DNA of 64,000 nucleotides from Fragilaria crotonensis (lineage: Eukaryota > Bacillariophyta > Fragilariophyceae > Fragilariales > Fragilariaceae): assembly GCA_022925895.1 (NCBI GenBank), contig JAKSYS010000026.1:1-64000 (forward strand), in the 5' to 3' direction. The notes beneath the pieces were generated by a model. It saw only the letters and a list, made by a program, of their open reading frames with translations, searched no databases and was not told the origin of the DNA. Position numbers and translations under genes: made by a program. Every line of letters begins with the position of its first letter. Position 1 is the first letter of the stretch. Below are positions 37,395-48,320 of this stretch, piece by piece.

Positions 37395-39181
37395 TCAGGC
37401 GGCTGCGAAACTGCTTGTGCGAGTTCGCGATCTGCGCCTTGAGCTGAGGATTGCGTTGTGCCAACCCTTCGGCGACAATGTAGTCAACGAAGCGATTGCA
37501 GTCCTCAATTTATGACCTGGCAAATGGCAACCAAGACAAACAGAAGATGCATCTTGGTTCTGGGAAATGGCGCGAACCATCAGGTTGATCTCCTCGTCGT
37601 CGAGGGTCGCTTCGGACATGGACGACGAGAAGTCAGGCGACGCGGTTTCAATGCGTCGGATGATGGACGTCGGCGTCCTTCCCGTTGACGACTGCTGCGA
37701 GGACGGTGGGTCGCGGCCGATTTCGGATGCATACTCGACGAACGTCGTTGCGAGTTGCGCCAACGAGAGTTTGAACGGAAGCGCACCATCGTGTCCAGTG
37801 CGCTTATCGCGTTCGACTAAACGTCGGATCTCGGGACGCCATTCGGACGTCAGATTGCGGACCGAAAGGTCGAGAGCCTCTGATTCGGTGTACGTGCGAG
37901 TGGCTTGACGCTCGCGCACCATGAAGTCTTGAAGCCGACGGATGTACAAACTGAATGGTTCGGTACGACGCTGGCGAGGGATTTCGCTAGCAGTTGAGAA
38001 CACTGAATGGAGAAGGGGATGATGTAGGCGGAACAATGAATACACCACGTGATATCCTGCTTGGGGAGGGCAGCCTTCAACGGCGCTCTGTTCTCGTGAA
38101 CCATTCGGGAAGGTTGATTCTTGAGTGAGGGCGGTGTAGATTAACCCCGACATGAATGAGTCCTTCTCGCGGACGGACGCAGGAAGCCAAAGCCACCATT
38201 TTCCATGAATCGAATCCTCTTGTGCCGATTCATATGGTGGGCACCACACTCCCCATTGAAGGCAAGTGGAGCAAAATAATTTGTACCAATGAACGAATGA
38301 ATCGTTTTTGGACGAATCGAATTTTGGAATGCTCGCTTTTCGGAAGTCTTTGAACTTTACCTCGCCACACATGAATTGGCACATGTAATCTTCAAAAGAT
38401 TCGGCACCGAAGGTCACTTCGGCTGAAAAAGGGTGCATGCGGTAGGCGTACGGATCAACGTTCCCGTACGATTTGTCGCTGCGGAATTGAATAACGGGCG
38501 AGGCGGGACCGCGTCGGGTGGACTCTGAAAGCGATCAGCGGCCATTGGTGGCCGTGGCCACCGGTGGGTCGGGTATCGACCGGTTGTCCTCGAAAGGTCG
38601 GGACGGTGATGACAGGATCGTCGCTAGTATCGACGTTGACACTTGGCGGGGGATGATCTTCTTCCGTGGTAGCGGGAACAGGTGGCGTGTCGACATGTAC
38701 GGATGTGTCGATTACCGATGGCGGCCCTCCTCGTCGGGAGTGCCGGGAACGGCTCTCGTGTACGCTATCGGAAGCAACCGAGGATCCTGGTGGTTTCGGA
38801 ATGTCGATCGCAGACATAAGAAAACGGATCAGGACAGGGACATGGACGAGGTCCGAAGGACGAGCGATCTTTGAGGCGCTGGTTGATCAAGCGCTGCAAT
38901 GCAGGCTTTCGCAACGAGATGATGTGATTGCGATCACGGGCGTGATACATGCCGAAACCAGAGTCCGTCAGCAAAGGTATCAAATCCTCCGAGAGCCAGG
39001 TGGTATCTTGGAGTTGTTGGAGGACCGAATCGCGGATCACGTCGTGGTAGTTGTCAAGAAGTGTCTTCGTAAGGACGTTGAAGACTTCTGTGAGTGGGAT
39101 TTCCGCCATTGGGCAGTCCACAATGTCGATGGTGACAACGAGACAGTCATCATCGTGCCGGAGCTCCCCTGCGTCTGACAT
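37395..39181 (-). pseudogene. Copia-3 gag-like region, broken
   Basis: This is the region between the 5' leader and pol of Copia-3. The longest stretch (near 37400-38440) reads as a copia gag core with a CLGCHLPGHKL segment that looks like a zinc-knuckle remnant. It is broken; the assignment is by position and the general look of copia gag. Confidence 0.65.
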
Positions 39182-39325
39182 GTTAATATCAGGTCTTCAG
39201 AAATATGCGGTCCTGGATGGATGATTCCGAATCGGAGTGGTAACGTGGTTCTTGGTATCGTACGACACAAAGAACACGAGAGAACGCAGACTTATTCGGA
39301 GTGGCGCAGAATTCAATCGTATACG

Positions 39326-39340
39326 TTTGGGCTCATAACC
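39326..39340 (-). promoter_or_regulatory. Copia-3 primer-binding site matching the initiator Met tRNA anticodon arm
   Basis: tttgggctcataacc lies directly beside the 5' LTR. It equals the anticodon arm of a eukaryotic initiator methionine tRNA (stem GGG, loop CTCATAA, then CC), not the tRNA 3' end. Drosophila copia is known to prime from a cleaved half of initiator tRNA-Met, and this site fits that mode: the primer would end at about tRNA position 40. Confidence 0.7.
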
Positions 39341-39752
39341 TGTGAGACCCTCTCTAGTACGGCAGCTTCACATACGTTGGCTCGCTTGGGAGTCGAGTTA
39401 GTGCGAGACCGTCAGAAACAGAAGAGGGAGAACACGACAGCACAATGAACGGAAGAGCGGCGATATCCGACGAGGTACGCAGTGGCGAGGGTGTCGGTGA
39501 TAGTGATGTCGTGAGTTATAGATGGGGACGAAGCAACAACTGTACCTCTTCACCCTTACGATCGTAGACCGGCAAGAATGCAGTGGAGGTAATAGTTTTA
39601 GGCTAAGTTAAAGTTGTGAGCCGATGGAGTACATCGGCCTTAAGCTAAACTAGTCGGAGTTGCACATGCGTCATGCATGTCAACGACTGTAGATAGTAGA
39701 CTGTGCGCGATTAGACGATTGCACAGTAGCAAGAATGAAATATGCACTGACA
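39341..39752 (-). repeat. Copia-3 5' LTR
   Basis: A 412-bp LTR matching 32517-32928, followed on the outer side by the duplicated ctgga (39753-39757; other copy 32512-32516). Confidence 0.93.
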
Positions 39753-42352
39753 CTGGAGAGTTCCTGGTGTTGTCTTGACTTCTTTTTGTTTGGCGACTGT
39801 ACTTTATCTGTGGTTGATGTTTTCCCAAAGTCGTGCGTGTGAGCGTCCCAACCTGTGCTTGACAGTTTCTCAGTCATACATTGTCCCAGTCCATTTTCCG
39901 AGGCCGCTTGATGGGACATTTCCTCAATGGATCGTCTTCTGGTTCCTTCAACGTGATTCTCGCTTGTCGCTTGTTGATTTTTATTGTTAACTGCAATTGT
40001 AGTTAAGGCTTCGATCTGAATCGCCATCCGGTCCAGAACATCTGTCAAGCGAGAGACTCGTGAACTTAGTTCGACTAGCTGTACATGAGTATCTTGTTGC
40101 CTTTCCATAGTGAGAACCAGTTTGTCGCTGTTTTCTTGAAGAGTGGTGATTGTTTGCTGGAGGGCTTGATCCATTTGCTTTCCCATCTGAGCATTTGCTT
40201 CAATAGCATTTTGTTGATTACGAAAAAGAGCCTCGAGTTCTTGCAGTCGACGCGTAGTAGTGTGAGATAGGATTGACGGCGTAACCAGAGACTGAGTTGC
40301 TGATTTTGTCGAGGTTGTCTGGTCGTCATTTCCTGGGACTTCGTATTGTGGTTCTTCTTGATCCTCGTCACGTTCTCCTAGAGAGGAAAGCCTCGGCGTG
40401 TTGTTGCGAGATTTCTTGTTGTTTAGTTTATACAATGAAGAAGCTGTTGCTCGTGACTGGTTTCCTTGTCCTTGTGAACTAAAATTGCTATGCCCGTCGT
40501 CTGGATTGTTGGGTGACGCTTTTCTTACCGCCGACGGTGCTCTTTCCCATATTTCGCTTGCTGAGATTTGGGCCAAAAAGTCCAAGTTGTGCTGTGTCGA
40601 CGTATCAATGTGAATCACTGTTGGAAGACCGGGAAGACTGTCTCGAAATCTGGCTTCCCTACGACCAATCGGATTGATCCTTAAACGATACTGACGTAGG
40701 TGTTCCTTTGCAACTTGAAATTGTGTCGTTGGCACGAGAAGGTAAGCCTTTTGATCAAATCCGCCATTCACAACTTCGCAGCGTGCACCTAAATCCGTTT
40801 TTCCCGAAAAAATGGTGTCGGCCCATTCTCTTGTGGACCGTTCCACCACAGTGCCGTCGTCATAATACTCTTTTCGAATCTTGTCGAGATTTGTCAATGT
40901 AGGAAATAGTGCCAACGACTTCAGCGATTTGGAGTACTTGTCCTGCATGTCAAAATATGAGCTAATTTGTGCCGACGACAGTTTGGCGAGTGCCAGACGA
41001 GGAAGATAGAGCGAGGAATTGTGACCCGACAGTAACTCAGACAGAGCTTTTGAAAGCGGTGAAACGTGATTTTCTCCACATTGCACAACTAAATGAGGGA
41101 TTTGTTGTTCCATCGGTGTGCGCTGAAATAGTAGGATATCAAAGAATGGGGTTTCTGATGGTAATTTCACTCGAAGACTCTGTAGAAATCTCGTACGATG
41201 AGTTGTTCTCGCCGCTTTCAACAGGATATAACCTGCCGTTACTATCCTTCCGCTCATAGTCGTAGAGTTTGAGATACTGATGGACACTTGATTATCCTTC
41301 AAGGCCATGCGGGTCCTTTCTTTGTTCTTCCATTGGCCTGGAGTTTTGCCAGCGAAACAAATACGTGCTCCAAAGATGATCTGTGACGTAGACGCAATGA
41401 ATGTGACTTTTGGAGACAAGAATTCCCGCAAGTCACCTGGTGAAAGCTCGGACATAACATTCGATAAAGAGAGGTCGGTGCTTTCCCATCGGTATAGAGA
41501 ACAATCTTCGTCGGTAAAGAGGTCTGACATCAAAGCATGGGCTTCCTTCAACCACGTCGATGACTGTTCGTTATAGTTCTGAAAATCGCCATGTGGTGTC
41601 CACTTGAACGTAAAGCGATATGTGCCATCGTTTGTTGGAACATTGGAATATGGTTGAAAAGCAGATTGTTTACCCTGTGACGAAACCTCCGATGTCGTAG
41701 TTTGATTGGATGAAAGATTTGGCTGATTGCGATTAGTAATGGTGTCCTCAGATCCTCCTTGATTCCTCGCCATTGGTTGCTCGCGTGGCACCATGGTAGG
41801 AGACTTGCTTCTCATTTCCTTTCCTTTTGATCCGACAGTCGTCCATTGGGCCGAGTCAATATCCATGACGTCATGTTCTCCGCGTACGTGATCCTTCCAC
41901 GAATGATCCATCGTGTTGATCACCAAAAATTCCGGTGCATAGCGCTGGAGATATGGCTGAGATACTTCCGTTGCCCAGGCGTGAAGAGGCTTTGAAATTT
42001 CGAAATTCCTGTCGACATGGTAGAGAAAGTTATACCAAACCATCCGGTGACATATAATTGGATCCGAGCTATACTTCATCCATAGGGCGTCGAATTTCGA
42101 GCAATCATCGTAGACAAAATAGCCAAGAGTCAAGTATCTTAACCAGTTTTGAGGTGTGCCATGCTGACGGTACGCATGGGCGTTGGCTTCACGACGATAA
42201 CGTTCTTCGTCGGAAAACCAGTCCTTTTCATTGTTTGCAGTCGGCTTGTCATGCCACTCCTCTGTATGGAAACCATACGTTGGGTGATGTGGATCATGGT
42301 AATCCGCTGGATCTGGAGGGGCCGGGAGCGCCGCTTGAGCGGTCATGGTCAT
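39753..42352 (-). CDS. LINE-C ORF1, main part
   Basis: This is about 866 residues of the LINE ORF1 protein. The start is the ATG at 42350-42352 in the context ACCACCATGACC, which is conserved at the LINE-D start; an in-frame upstream ATG (42394) lies in the 5' leader and is not conserved. The N-terminus has a tryptophan-rich block (NWLRYLTLGYFVYDDCSKF, YNFLYHVDRN) shared with LINE-D. A middle region carries RINPIGRREARFRDSLPGLP. A coiled-coil-like stretch near 40050-40250 (RRLQELEALFRNQQN, TMERQQDTHVQLVELSSRVSRL) may drive oligomerisation, as in other LINE ORF1 proteins. No zinc knuckle or RRM is evident to me. At this size it is far larger than typical LINE ORF1. Copia-3 cuts it after HQELSS. 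Confidence 0.85.
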
Positions 42353-42447
42353 GGTGGTGATGCTACGCAACAACTTCCTATTCGGGATACGCAATTACGA
42401 ACGACGGACAGAACGTACTCGCGAAAAACTGAACTAGAAAATTGTGT
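42353..42447 (-). promoter_or_regulatory. LINE-C 5' leader
   Basis: This 95-nt leader, sense acacaattttctag to the ORF1 ATG, is almost the same length as the 94-nt leader of LINE-D. It shares the start CACAATTT-CTA and the block TAGGAAGTTGT just before the ATG. It should hold any internal promoter of the element. The match of both ends indicates a true full-length 5' end. Confidence 0.75.
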
Positions 42448-42463
42448 CTCATTCAGGAGATAT
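42448..42463. repeat. LINE-C target-site duplication, right copy
   Basis: An exact 16-bp copy of 19895-19910 at the 5' junction of LINE-C. Confidence 0.95.
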
Positions 42464-43659
42464 GTCGGCCAAGTCACATCTTTGATGCGCCTGAGTGGGG
42501 CGTCACAAACCACAGTTCCATGTGGTAGGCCTGAAGGTGCATTGAAGTTGATATCCAATTCGGATATGGCGGGGAGGTGGGCAGGGGCGCTATGATTTAT
42601 GTACCCAAGGATGCGCATGGCAATTGGAAGGCGACGCACAGTGTGCTTCAAAAGACCGTGGGAGAGTGTTATTGGCTCCATCTGGAGCCGACCTGCCATA
42701 TCAATGTGGGTCTTATCCATAGCCATAATGCAAGGTAGAAGTATGTTGACACCAATATCCTTTACCAAGGCCTTGTATGTCTTTCTGTAACCACGACCTG
42801 TTTTGATGTCACCAACATGGGATGCTTTTCCCGATGGTGCAACAAATGGATCCTTTGCACTATCAAACAAAAAAATTTCATCTTGATTAAGTGTGGGACA
42901 TGAGAGTAGTGAAGCAAAAACTTCACTGGCATCGAAGTACACAACTGACACCGTCCTCTGTGAGTAAGGAAGGTACAATTGTTTCTCTTTCGGGATCAAT
43001 CCATTCATGTTGTACCTTTCATATAAATTTCTCATCACCTTCTCACGAGATGGTTGACAACCCTCCTTGAAGACATGACCACTCGCGTTTGACTTTGCGG
43101 CCCAGTTAAGAACTAAGGTGAACGCTTTGAGAGGAGCTTTCAGATCCCTTAGGAGTTGCAATAGTTCAATTTGGACCTTTTCCTCCAAAGAAAAACGCTC
43201 AAGACCAAGGGGGTTTGATCGCAGCTTAAAAAGTTTCTCATACAAATCAAAAACACTGTGATCAGCATGGCCTTCCTCTTCTTCACTAGGAACATCGGGA
43301 TGATTATCTTCAAATGAAGAATGGACAAAGTCATCGTCATCATCTACCACAAAATTGTCGTCGACTTTGTTCGCATTTCCGATATGAAGCTCGTTGTCTC
43401 CTTCAATCACACTCTCCCTGGTTGGAAGCAAAGCAGGACGGCGGGATGATGATCTTGAATTCAAACGAGTGTTAGCAACCTCTTGCTGAAAACTACTACC
43501 ACCATCATTTGTGATGGACGGATTTGTTGCGACTTTGTCACATGCTGTGCTGATATGACTACCATAATAATGAGCTGCACAAACTGCATTCTGAGCAAGG
43601 TGAGTGGAAAGCCGCTTGAAAGATTTTGTGCAACCAACACAACGCACAAACGACGACAT
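42448..43659 (-). pseudogene. Plavaka/CACTA-like transposase, N-terminal half (split gene)
   Basis: This is the first 400 or so residues of the transposase interrupted by LINE-C. I chose the start MSSFVRCVGCTKSFKRLSTH (43659) because it opens with a zinc-finger-like C-x2-C...H...C, common at transposase N-termini; the frame is open up to 43776. An acidic linker (VVDDDDDFVHSSFEDN) follows, then KAFTLVLNWAAKSNASGHVF, and a conserved core DIGVNILLPCIMAMDKTHID with LKHTVRRLPIAMRILGYINH. The reading stops at the 16-bp duplication (TYLLNE) and continues at 19894. The gene itself shows no frameshift in either half, so the LINE insertion is probably what killed this copy. Confidence 0.72.
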
Positions 43660-43799
43660 CTTGTCGTTAGCAACAAGAATAAGAGTGACAACAAAACAAC
43701 ACAGTTGTGTGAAAAGTGCCAAAGAATAGTCACGAAAAAAGAACAGATGTCTTTTAACGACGATGATGTTGGCCAACTACACAAAACAATGTTGAAGAA

Positions 43800-44191
43800 C
43801 AAACACAGATTAGTATACTAACGGGCGAGGAAAAAACAAAACGTTCTGTACTTTTGCGTTTAAAGTGACAAACAATATTACAAAAACATCGTAAATTGGG
43901 GAACAAATGACAAAATATGTTTCTAATCAACTGAAAAAAGCTACAATTGTTACGTAGAAACAAGTAAAAAATTGTGGTTGGTATGCAAATAACATAATTT
44001 GTTGACAGATAGTTATAGTAAAAACGTAATGTTTCTTCCAGTAACCAAATAATAAATTGCACTAAACAACAATTGTAGCATCAAGCAATATTTGTTTAAG
44101 TAATCACAAAGTTACGTTCCATATGTACTATTTGTACATGTTTTTTAAACAAATATGTTTACTTCATAACAAAATTAATAACAATTTATGA
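43800..44191. other. AT-rich spacer with inverted repeats
   Basis: This is a clearly AT-richer block between the transposase start and the integrase fossil, with no coding signal. It holds an inverted 12-mer (gctacaattgtt at 43940-43951, aacaattgtagc at 44068-44079) and recurring motifs (aatatgttt, ttacgt, caaata). It is most likely the promoter and terminal/subterminal region of the DNA transposon, but no terminal inverted repeat was identified. Confidence 0.45.
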
Positions 44192-47100
44192 CTATATGAC
44201 CATAACGCACCTTCTGATGTATCCTTGGGCCAGGCGGCCGATTTCGTCGGCGTTCGAACCTTGCCAGAGGGCGCCCTCGCTGCACTGGCTGAGCTCGCAG
44301 TACTCAGCGAGCTTGCCGGTGTCGGGGTTAAAAGCGTTGCCGTGGAGTGCGAAATGGGCAGCCGCGATGTGTTCATGGCGCGCTGCAGCGAGAATGACGT
44401 TGCGTGAGGCGGCAGAGACGTGGCGCAATTGCGCAGCCAGTCGCAGACGAGAGTCAAGGCGGGTACCGTGGGGGTGGCGTGTTGGGGACTTGGGCGCCAC
44501 GACGGGGGGCGAGACACTGGCGGGACGGGCTGGACGTTGCTGGGCGTTGGGATGGAGCGTTTTGGCGGTACTGAGCAGGGCGGGTGGAATGCAACCGCGG
44601 CGCCGTGCTTTGCGACGTTTCGTGCCTCGTAAGCCAGTTGAATTGCGGAAGGTGCCGCCGAGGATGTCGGACGGCAACGGGGCGAAGTGGACGGTTCGTT
44701 GGGGCGGGCCGACGGTGGTTAATGGGGAAACAGGAGTAGGTACCCTCAGAGATGGACTATGGGGTGGCGCCGGTACCAGTGGTGGAAGGGGCAGCACAAG
44801 GGTAGACGCGGCCACCCTCAGAGATGCACCTGGGGTGGACGTATCGCCTCCTGGCAAAGAAGGAGCTGGGGGGCTTGGGAGAGCAGCCAACGGAGTCGTG
44901 ACAGGGGGGTCGCTGATGGCTTGGAGGAGGGCGGTAAGACGGAGCAATGCGTCGTGATGCGTTGCCGGCAGTGGGGCCAACGGCGATGCCGGGGCCGGCT
45001 GCTGGAGGGCCTGCACGATGGTGTGAATACCGGCCAAGATGCGATCGTCGGACGATGCGACGGGCAGCGTGAGTTTGGTGGGGAGCCATGTTAGGGTGTC
45101 GCAGATTCGCAATACGCTCGATGCCCAAATCCATACCCTGTAACAACGGTAGGAGTCGAAGGCGGGACCCGTATACCATCCATCTTCGGCGTGAGGTGAC
45201 CACGACGTGCGATCCACGGGCTTGACGTGAACAAGGACGCGGATGCCGGGAGGAGCCATGGGAGTACGGTTGTAGTCAAAGTGGCCATGAAGCTGGGCGT
45301 ACGCGGACAATTTGGGATTGATGTGTGAGCCGCGCAAGAGGTTCAGGGTCGTTTCCGCTTGTGGTAATAAGTGATCCCATAAGTGCAGTGGAAAGTCTTT
45401 GTTGACGCTGCACAAGCCAGCAATGAAATGATTTTTGAACGTGCGAATGGCACATTCGGCGGCGTTGCGGCGATGCAAGCCGGGCGGGACGAGTTGAAAG
45501 TCGATGGCTTTGTCGCGGAGAAAGGTCTTCAGGGCAGCAGAACATTCGTTGTCGAGGCGCTGGAGGTGCGGGCGGAGGCCGGCGGCAACGAGGCGTGCGC
45601 GCAGAACTTTGAAGGCGCGGAGGATGCACGCGCCAGTGCGGTTTAGCATCGGCTCCACGAGGATGCTGTTGCTATCGTACTCATAGAGTACCAGGATGTA
45701 GTTGTTGCCGCTACTGGATGCAACAATAAACCGACCCGTGGGATTGGTGTGGATCTGGCCTGATGCCGGTTCGAACACGGCAGCGAAGCAGTGGTGGGTG
45801 CGGTCGTTGGTGGGGTCGCTGGGTGGGAAACTTGCTAGTAGGGTATCGTCGTCGCTAGCTTCCGGTGATGGCGGGACATCGCCTGGAATCGCGGGTTTTG
45901 TCGAGTGTTGGTTCGTACGCGATTGATCAAGATGGCCTTTGATCATTGGGATGGACACGGGTGGGTACTTGCAAAGGGTTTGTGCCGTGAGACCTGGAAA
46001 ATCTGATACGTAGCCGCGATCGAGGGCGAATTGTAGGGTGGATAATGCCGGTGAAAACAAAGCGGCGTGCGCAAAAGCAACAAGATCCGCCGGGGTGGCA
46101 GCGGCAACAGCGGCGAGGCTGATCTGCTCGGGATCGGGAGCGCTTGGTGGGTCGGGCAGAGGGGCGGAAACGAGGCCAAGATGCCATAAGCCGGTGGAGG
46201 CATCCCGTGGGCCGGTGAGAATGCAGAGTTGTTGTGATGCACCTGGACGCATGCGGCAGTGAAAAGGATTTCGCAGCCGGCGTCACACAACTGGCCCATG
46301 GAGAGGAGGGAGTGCGTTCGCAGGGCGGGCACGATGTGAACGCGACGGGCAGCCAGCGGCAGGCAGGGGAGGTCAAGGTCGGCCTCGTGAGTCGAATACA
46401 TGACAGTACCGTTGGGATTAGTAATTCCAATAGGCGCTGTAGTTACTCGTTTGTATACAACGTGTGCAGTGATTGTGCAAAAATGGGCGGTGCTGCCGCT
46501 ATCGGCGATGGTGGTGGCATCGAGAGGAAGGAGAATGGGGGGACCTACAGTAGGTGAAGCGAGACAAGATGTACAGCCAGCAATAGTGTTTAAAACGTTA
46601 ATGGAAGGTGGACACAGGGCTAACTTGGCACAAGGAGTAGGCACCCCACGCCGTCATTCGGAAGTACCGGTGGCAGGGAGGCGACGAGGACGACCGGTGG
46701 CGATTGTGTTGTTGCCGCCCTGCATACGAAAAGCGGTAGCATCGTCGCGGTGGCCAGTGGCTTTGTTGTGGCAAGTGGCGGACGTGTGGTTGCGATGCTG
46801 CGATAACCCATGCGTCCAGCAGTAGTAGAGCTTACCGCCTTCGACGGAAACGTGTTGAGCGGGCGTAGCGGGCGGGGCACGTGGAGGGGCGGCGGTGGCG
46901 GCGGCAGCAATGGGTGGGGGAGGCGTGATGACACTGGCGTGATGGGCGCCATGGAACCCGGCGTCACTAGCAGTGAGTCGACGAACACGTTCTTGATTGC
47001 CCAACTTGAATTCGGCTTTGAACAGGGCAAGGGTCCAATCGGCAGACGGACGGAGTCTGAATTTTTCGGTTGTGGAGGCCAACAACCCGGTTTTTTCAAT

Positions 47101-47746
47101 CATGGCCAACGTAAGGGTAATGACGGTGAGATCGGGAATGGGAACAGCACCTAGGGTTGCGACCCGTTGGATGTTCGAAATTTTTGACCATAGATCCTCA
47201 ATAGGATCATCAAAGTTCCAAGGCTCAGACAGGGCAGATCGGTTACGTTCTAATTCTTCCGGCGTCATGGTGCCGTATTCCGTGCGAAGGTGTTCCAACA
47301 AAGCGAGGGGAGTGACATCGCCAAATCCAAAATCGGGGTCTTCCAGGGCGCTGAGGAACGACGCGTTGATGGCAGTTAAAACCTACGTGCGGCATGTTGT
47401 TGTATAAGCTCACGTCGGTAAGGGCATCAGTGTAGGCACGAATGGCCACAGCTATGGCAGCTGCGGTGCCGACAGCGTCGGGGGGCGGGCCAGGGTGGAT
47501 CGGGACCTCAAAAGCGACTCCAACCCGAGCGATATAATCAGCGTCGGAGAGGAGGATGGCTAAATGGCCGTGCAAGCCACCGCCACGGGCGGAGGGGACG
47601 GAACGGGCGTTAGTGAAAAATTGACGTTGCTGTAGAAGCTGCAATGTCGTGTTGGTTGGTTTGCCAGAAATCGGAGTCAGGGACTCAAATGGGAAATTGA
47701 ATTTCGTGGACGATGCCATGATGGATTCGGTGGATAAAATTGACAC
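44192..47746 (-). mobile_element. Gag-to-integrase fossil of a copia-like LTR element
   Basis: This is a partial LTR-element fossil on the minus strand. Parts seen: a gag-like region (about 46650-47720, starting MASSTKFNFPFESLTP), a protease-like region (about 45950-46640, with DSGSTAHFC) and an integrase region (about 45000-45860, with GNNYILVLYEYDSNSILVEP, LDNECS and RRNAAECAIRTFKNHF). A proline-rich stretch follows, and the fossil ends near 44200 at SNADEIGRLAQGY, where the RT part would start in relatives. No RT, RNase H or LTR was recognised. It looks truncated, with about two breaks in the rest. It is richer in G+C than its neighbours. The family call (copia-like, as in other diatom elements) is moderate. 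Confidence 0.75.
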
Positions 47747-48301
47747 ACGAACAGTGGAAGCTAGTAGTATTGATGACTGACCCGAAAAGAAAAACGCGAC
47801 GAGATGCAGAGCGCCGTCGGTGAGGTGAAAGGTTTATGTAGCTCTGTTGAAGTGCTTGTCGTTCAAAACGGTGAGCTACATAAATTATGCGCTAGTAGAT
47901 ACTATTTGAGTGGCCCTGGACTCGGCCATAGTGACGCGTCTCGTGGCGCAGTCATAATGACCCTCCGGGTTCCCAGGGGATAACAACACCGAGGCTTTTC
48001 GAACGAATGTTACCGTCACATGTGGTGCTATGGTATTGTATGAGCTAGTGAAAGCATGTGTGTGACCATTCGTTTATGCTATGACATAGCACGTGCCGGA
48101 TACTTCGGTATCATCAAGCGAATACCGGTAAGACAGAAGTATACGGTATATATAGATAATCCTAACATGTGTCAACCACATGTTGGCTATAGCGATACAG
48201 TGTATGATCCACCAAACAGGTGGATCTCGCTCTTTTTTTGGTAATACGTTTTATGTAAGTTTAGTCTCAGTGACCATGATCACACCGATAACTCATGACT
48301 C
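47747..48301. other. Non-coding stretch crowded with hairpins
   Basis: No gene is seen here. It holds several perfect or near-perfect inverted repeats: 47833-47844/47873-47884 (12 bp), tgctatg-a-catagca (48077-48091), gatac-ttcg-gtatc (48099-48112, UUCG-type loop), ataccg/cggtat (48122-48127/48144-48149), aacatgtg-tcaac-cacatgtt (48164-48184) and gatccacc-aaaca-ggtggatc (48206-48226) followed by a run of seven T. It may be a transposon end or a structured RNA; nothing known was recognised. Confidence 0.6.
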
Positions 48302-48320
48302 ATGAGTTATCGGTGTGATC
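48278..48320. repeat. 43-bp perfect palindrome
   Basis: Two 21-bp arms (gatcacaccgataactcatg plus one more base, and its reverse complement) surround a single c. It lies immediately before a run of ggggtta units (48322-48340) and the start of the hAT-like reading frame. Confidence 0.95.

Larger units (their letters stand above)
32517..39752 (-). mobile_element. Copia-3, Ty1/copia LTR retrotransposon fossil inserted in LINE-C ORF1
   Basis: This is a 7.2-kb copia-type element on the minus strand. Its 412-bp LTRs (32517-32928 and 39341-39752; TGTGAGACC...CACTGACA) look identical by eye, and ctgga is duplicated on both sides (5 bp). Removing it joins LINE-C ORF1 in frame. Parts: gag-like region, protease and pre-integrase region, integrase, reverse transcriptase and RNase H. 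The coding region is broken in roughly eight to ten places although the LTRs look unaged. Its sequence is distinct from Copia-1 and Copia-2, so it is another copia lineage. Confidence 0.93.
19911..42447 (-). mobile_element. LINE-C, full-length non-LTR retrotransposon carrying two nested LTR elements
   Basis: This LINE is on the minus strand: 5' end at 42447 (acacaatttt), 3' tail at 19911 (CTATTTATTT in the sense direction). Without the two LTR elements and their duplications it is about 8.8 kb. Its parts are a 95-nt 5' leader, ORF1 (about 947 aa), ORF2 (about 1,897 aa) overlapping as TAATG, and a 147-nt 3' UTR. No stop or frameshift interrupts either ORF apart from the LTR-element insertions. 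The 16-bp target duplication is perfect and the 5' end matches that of LINE-D, so it is full length and recent. It was probably competent when it landed, but the copia insertions now disable it. The family appears to be an APE-plus-RNase-H LINE; I cannot place it in a named clade with certainty. Confidence 0.92.

Noticed and set aside
44196-44957. Long plus-strand open frame in the G+C-rich fossil
   Set aside because: Arg/Gly-rich translation typical of the antisense of a Pro/Ala-rich coding region.
48206-48239. Bacterial-type intrinsic terminator (hairpin plus T-run)
   Set aside because: All other evidence is eukaryotic; the hairpin is one of a cluster and has no gene upstream to terminate.
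44192-48270. LTRs for the gag-to-integrase fossil
   Set aside because: Compared both flanks by eye and found no direct repeat of LTR size.
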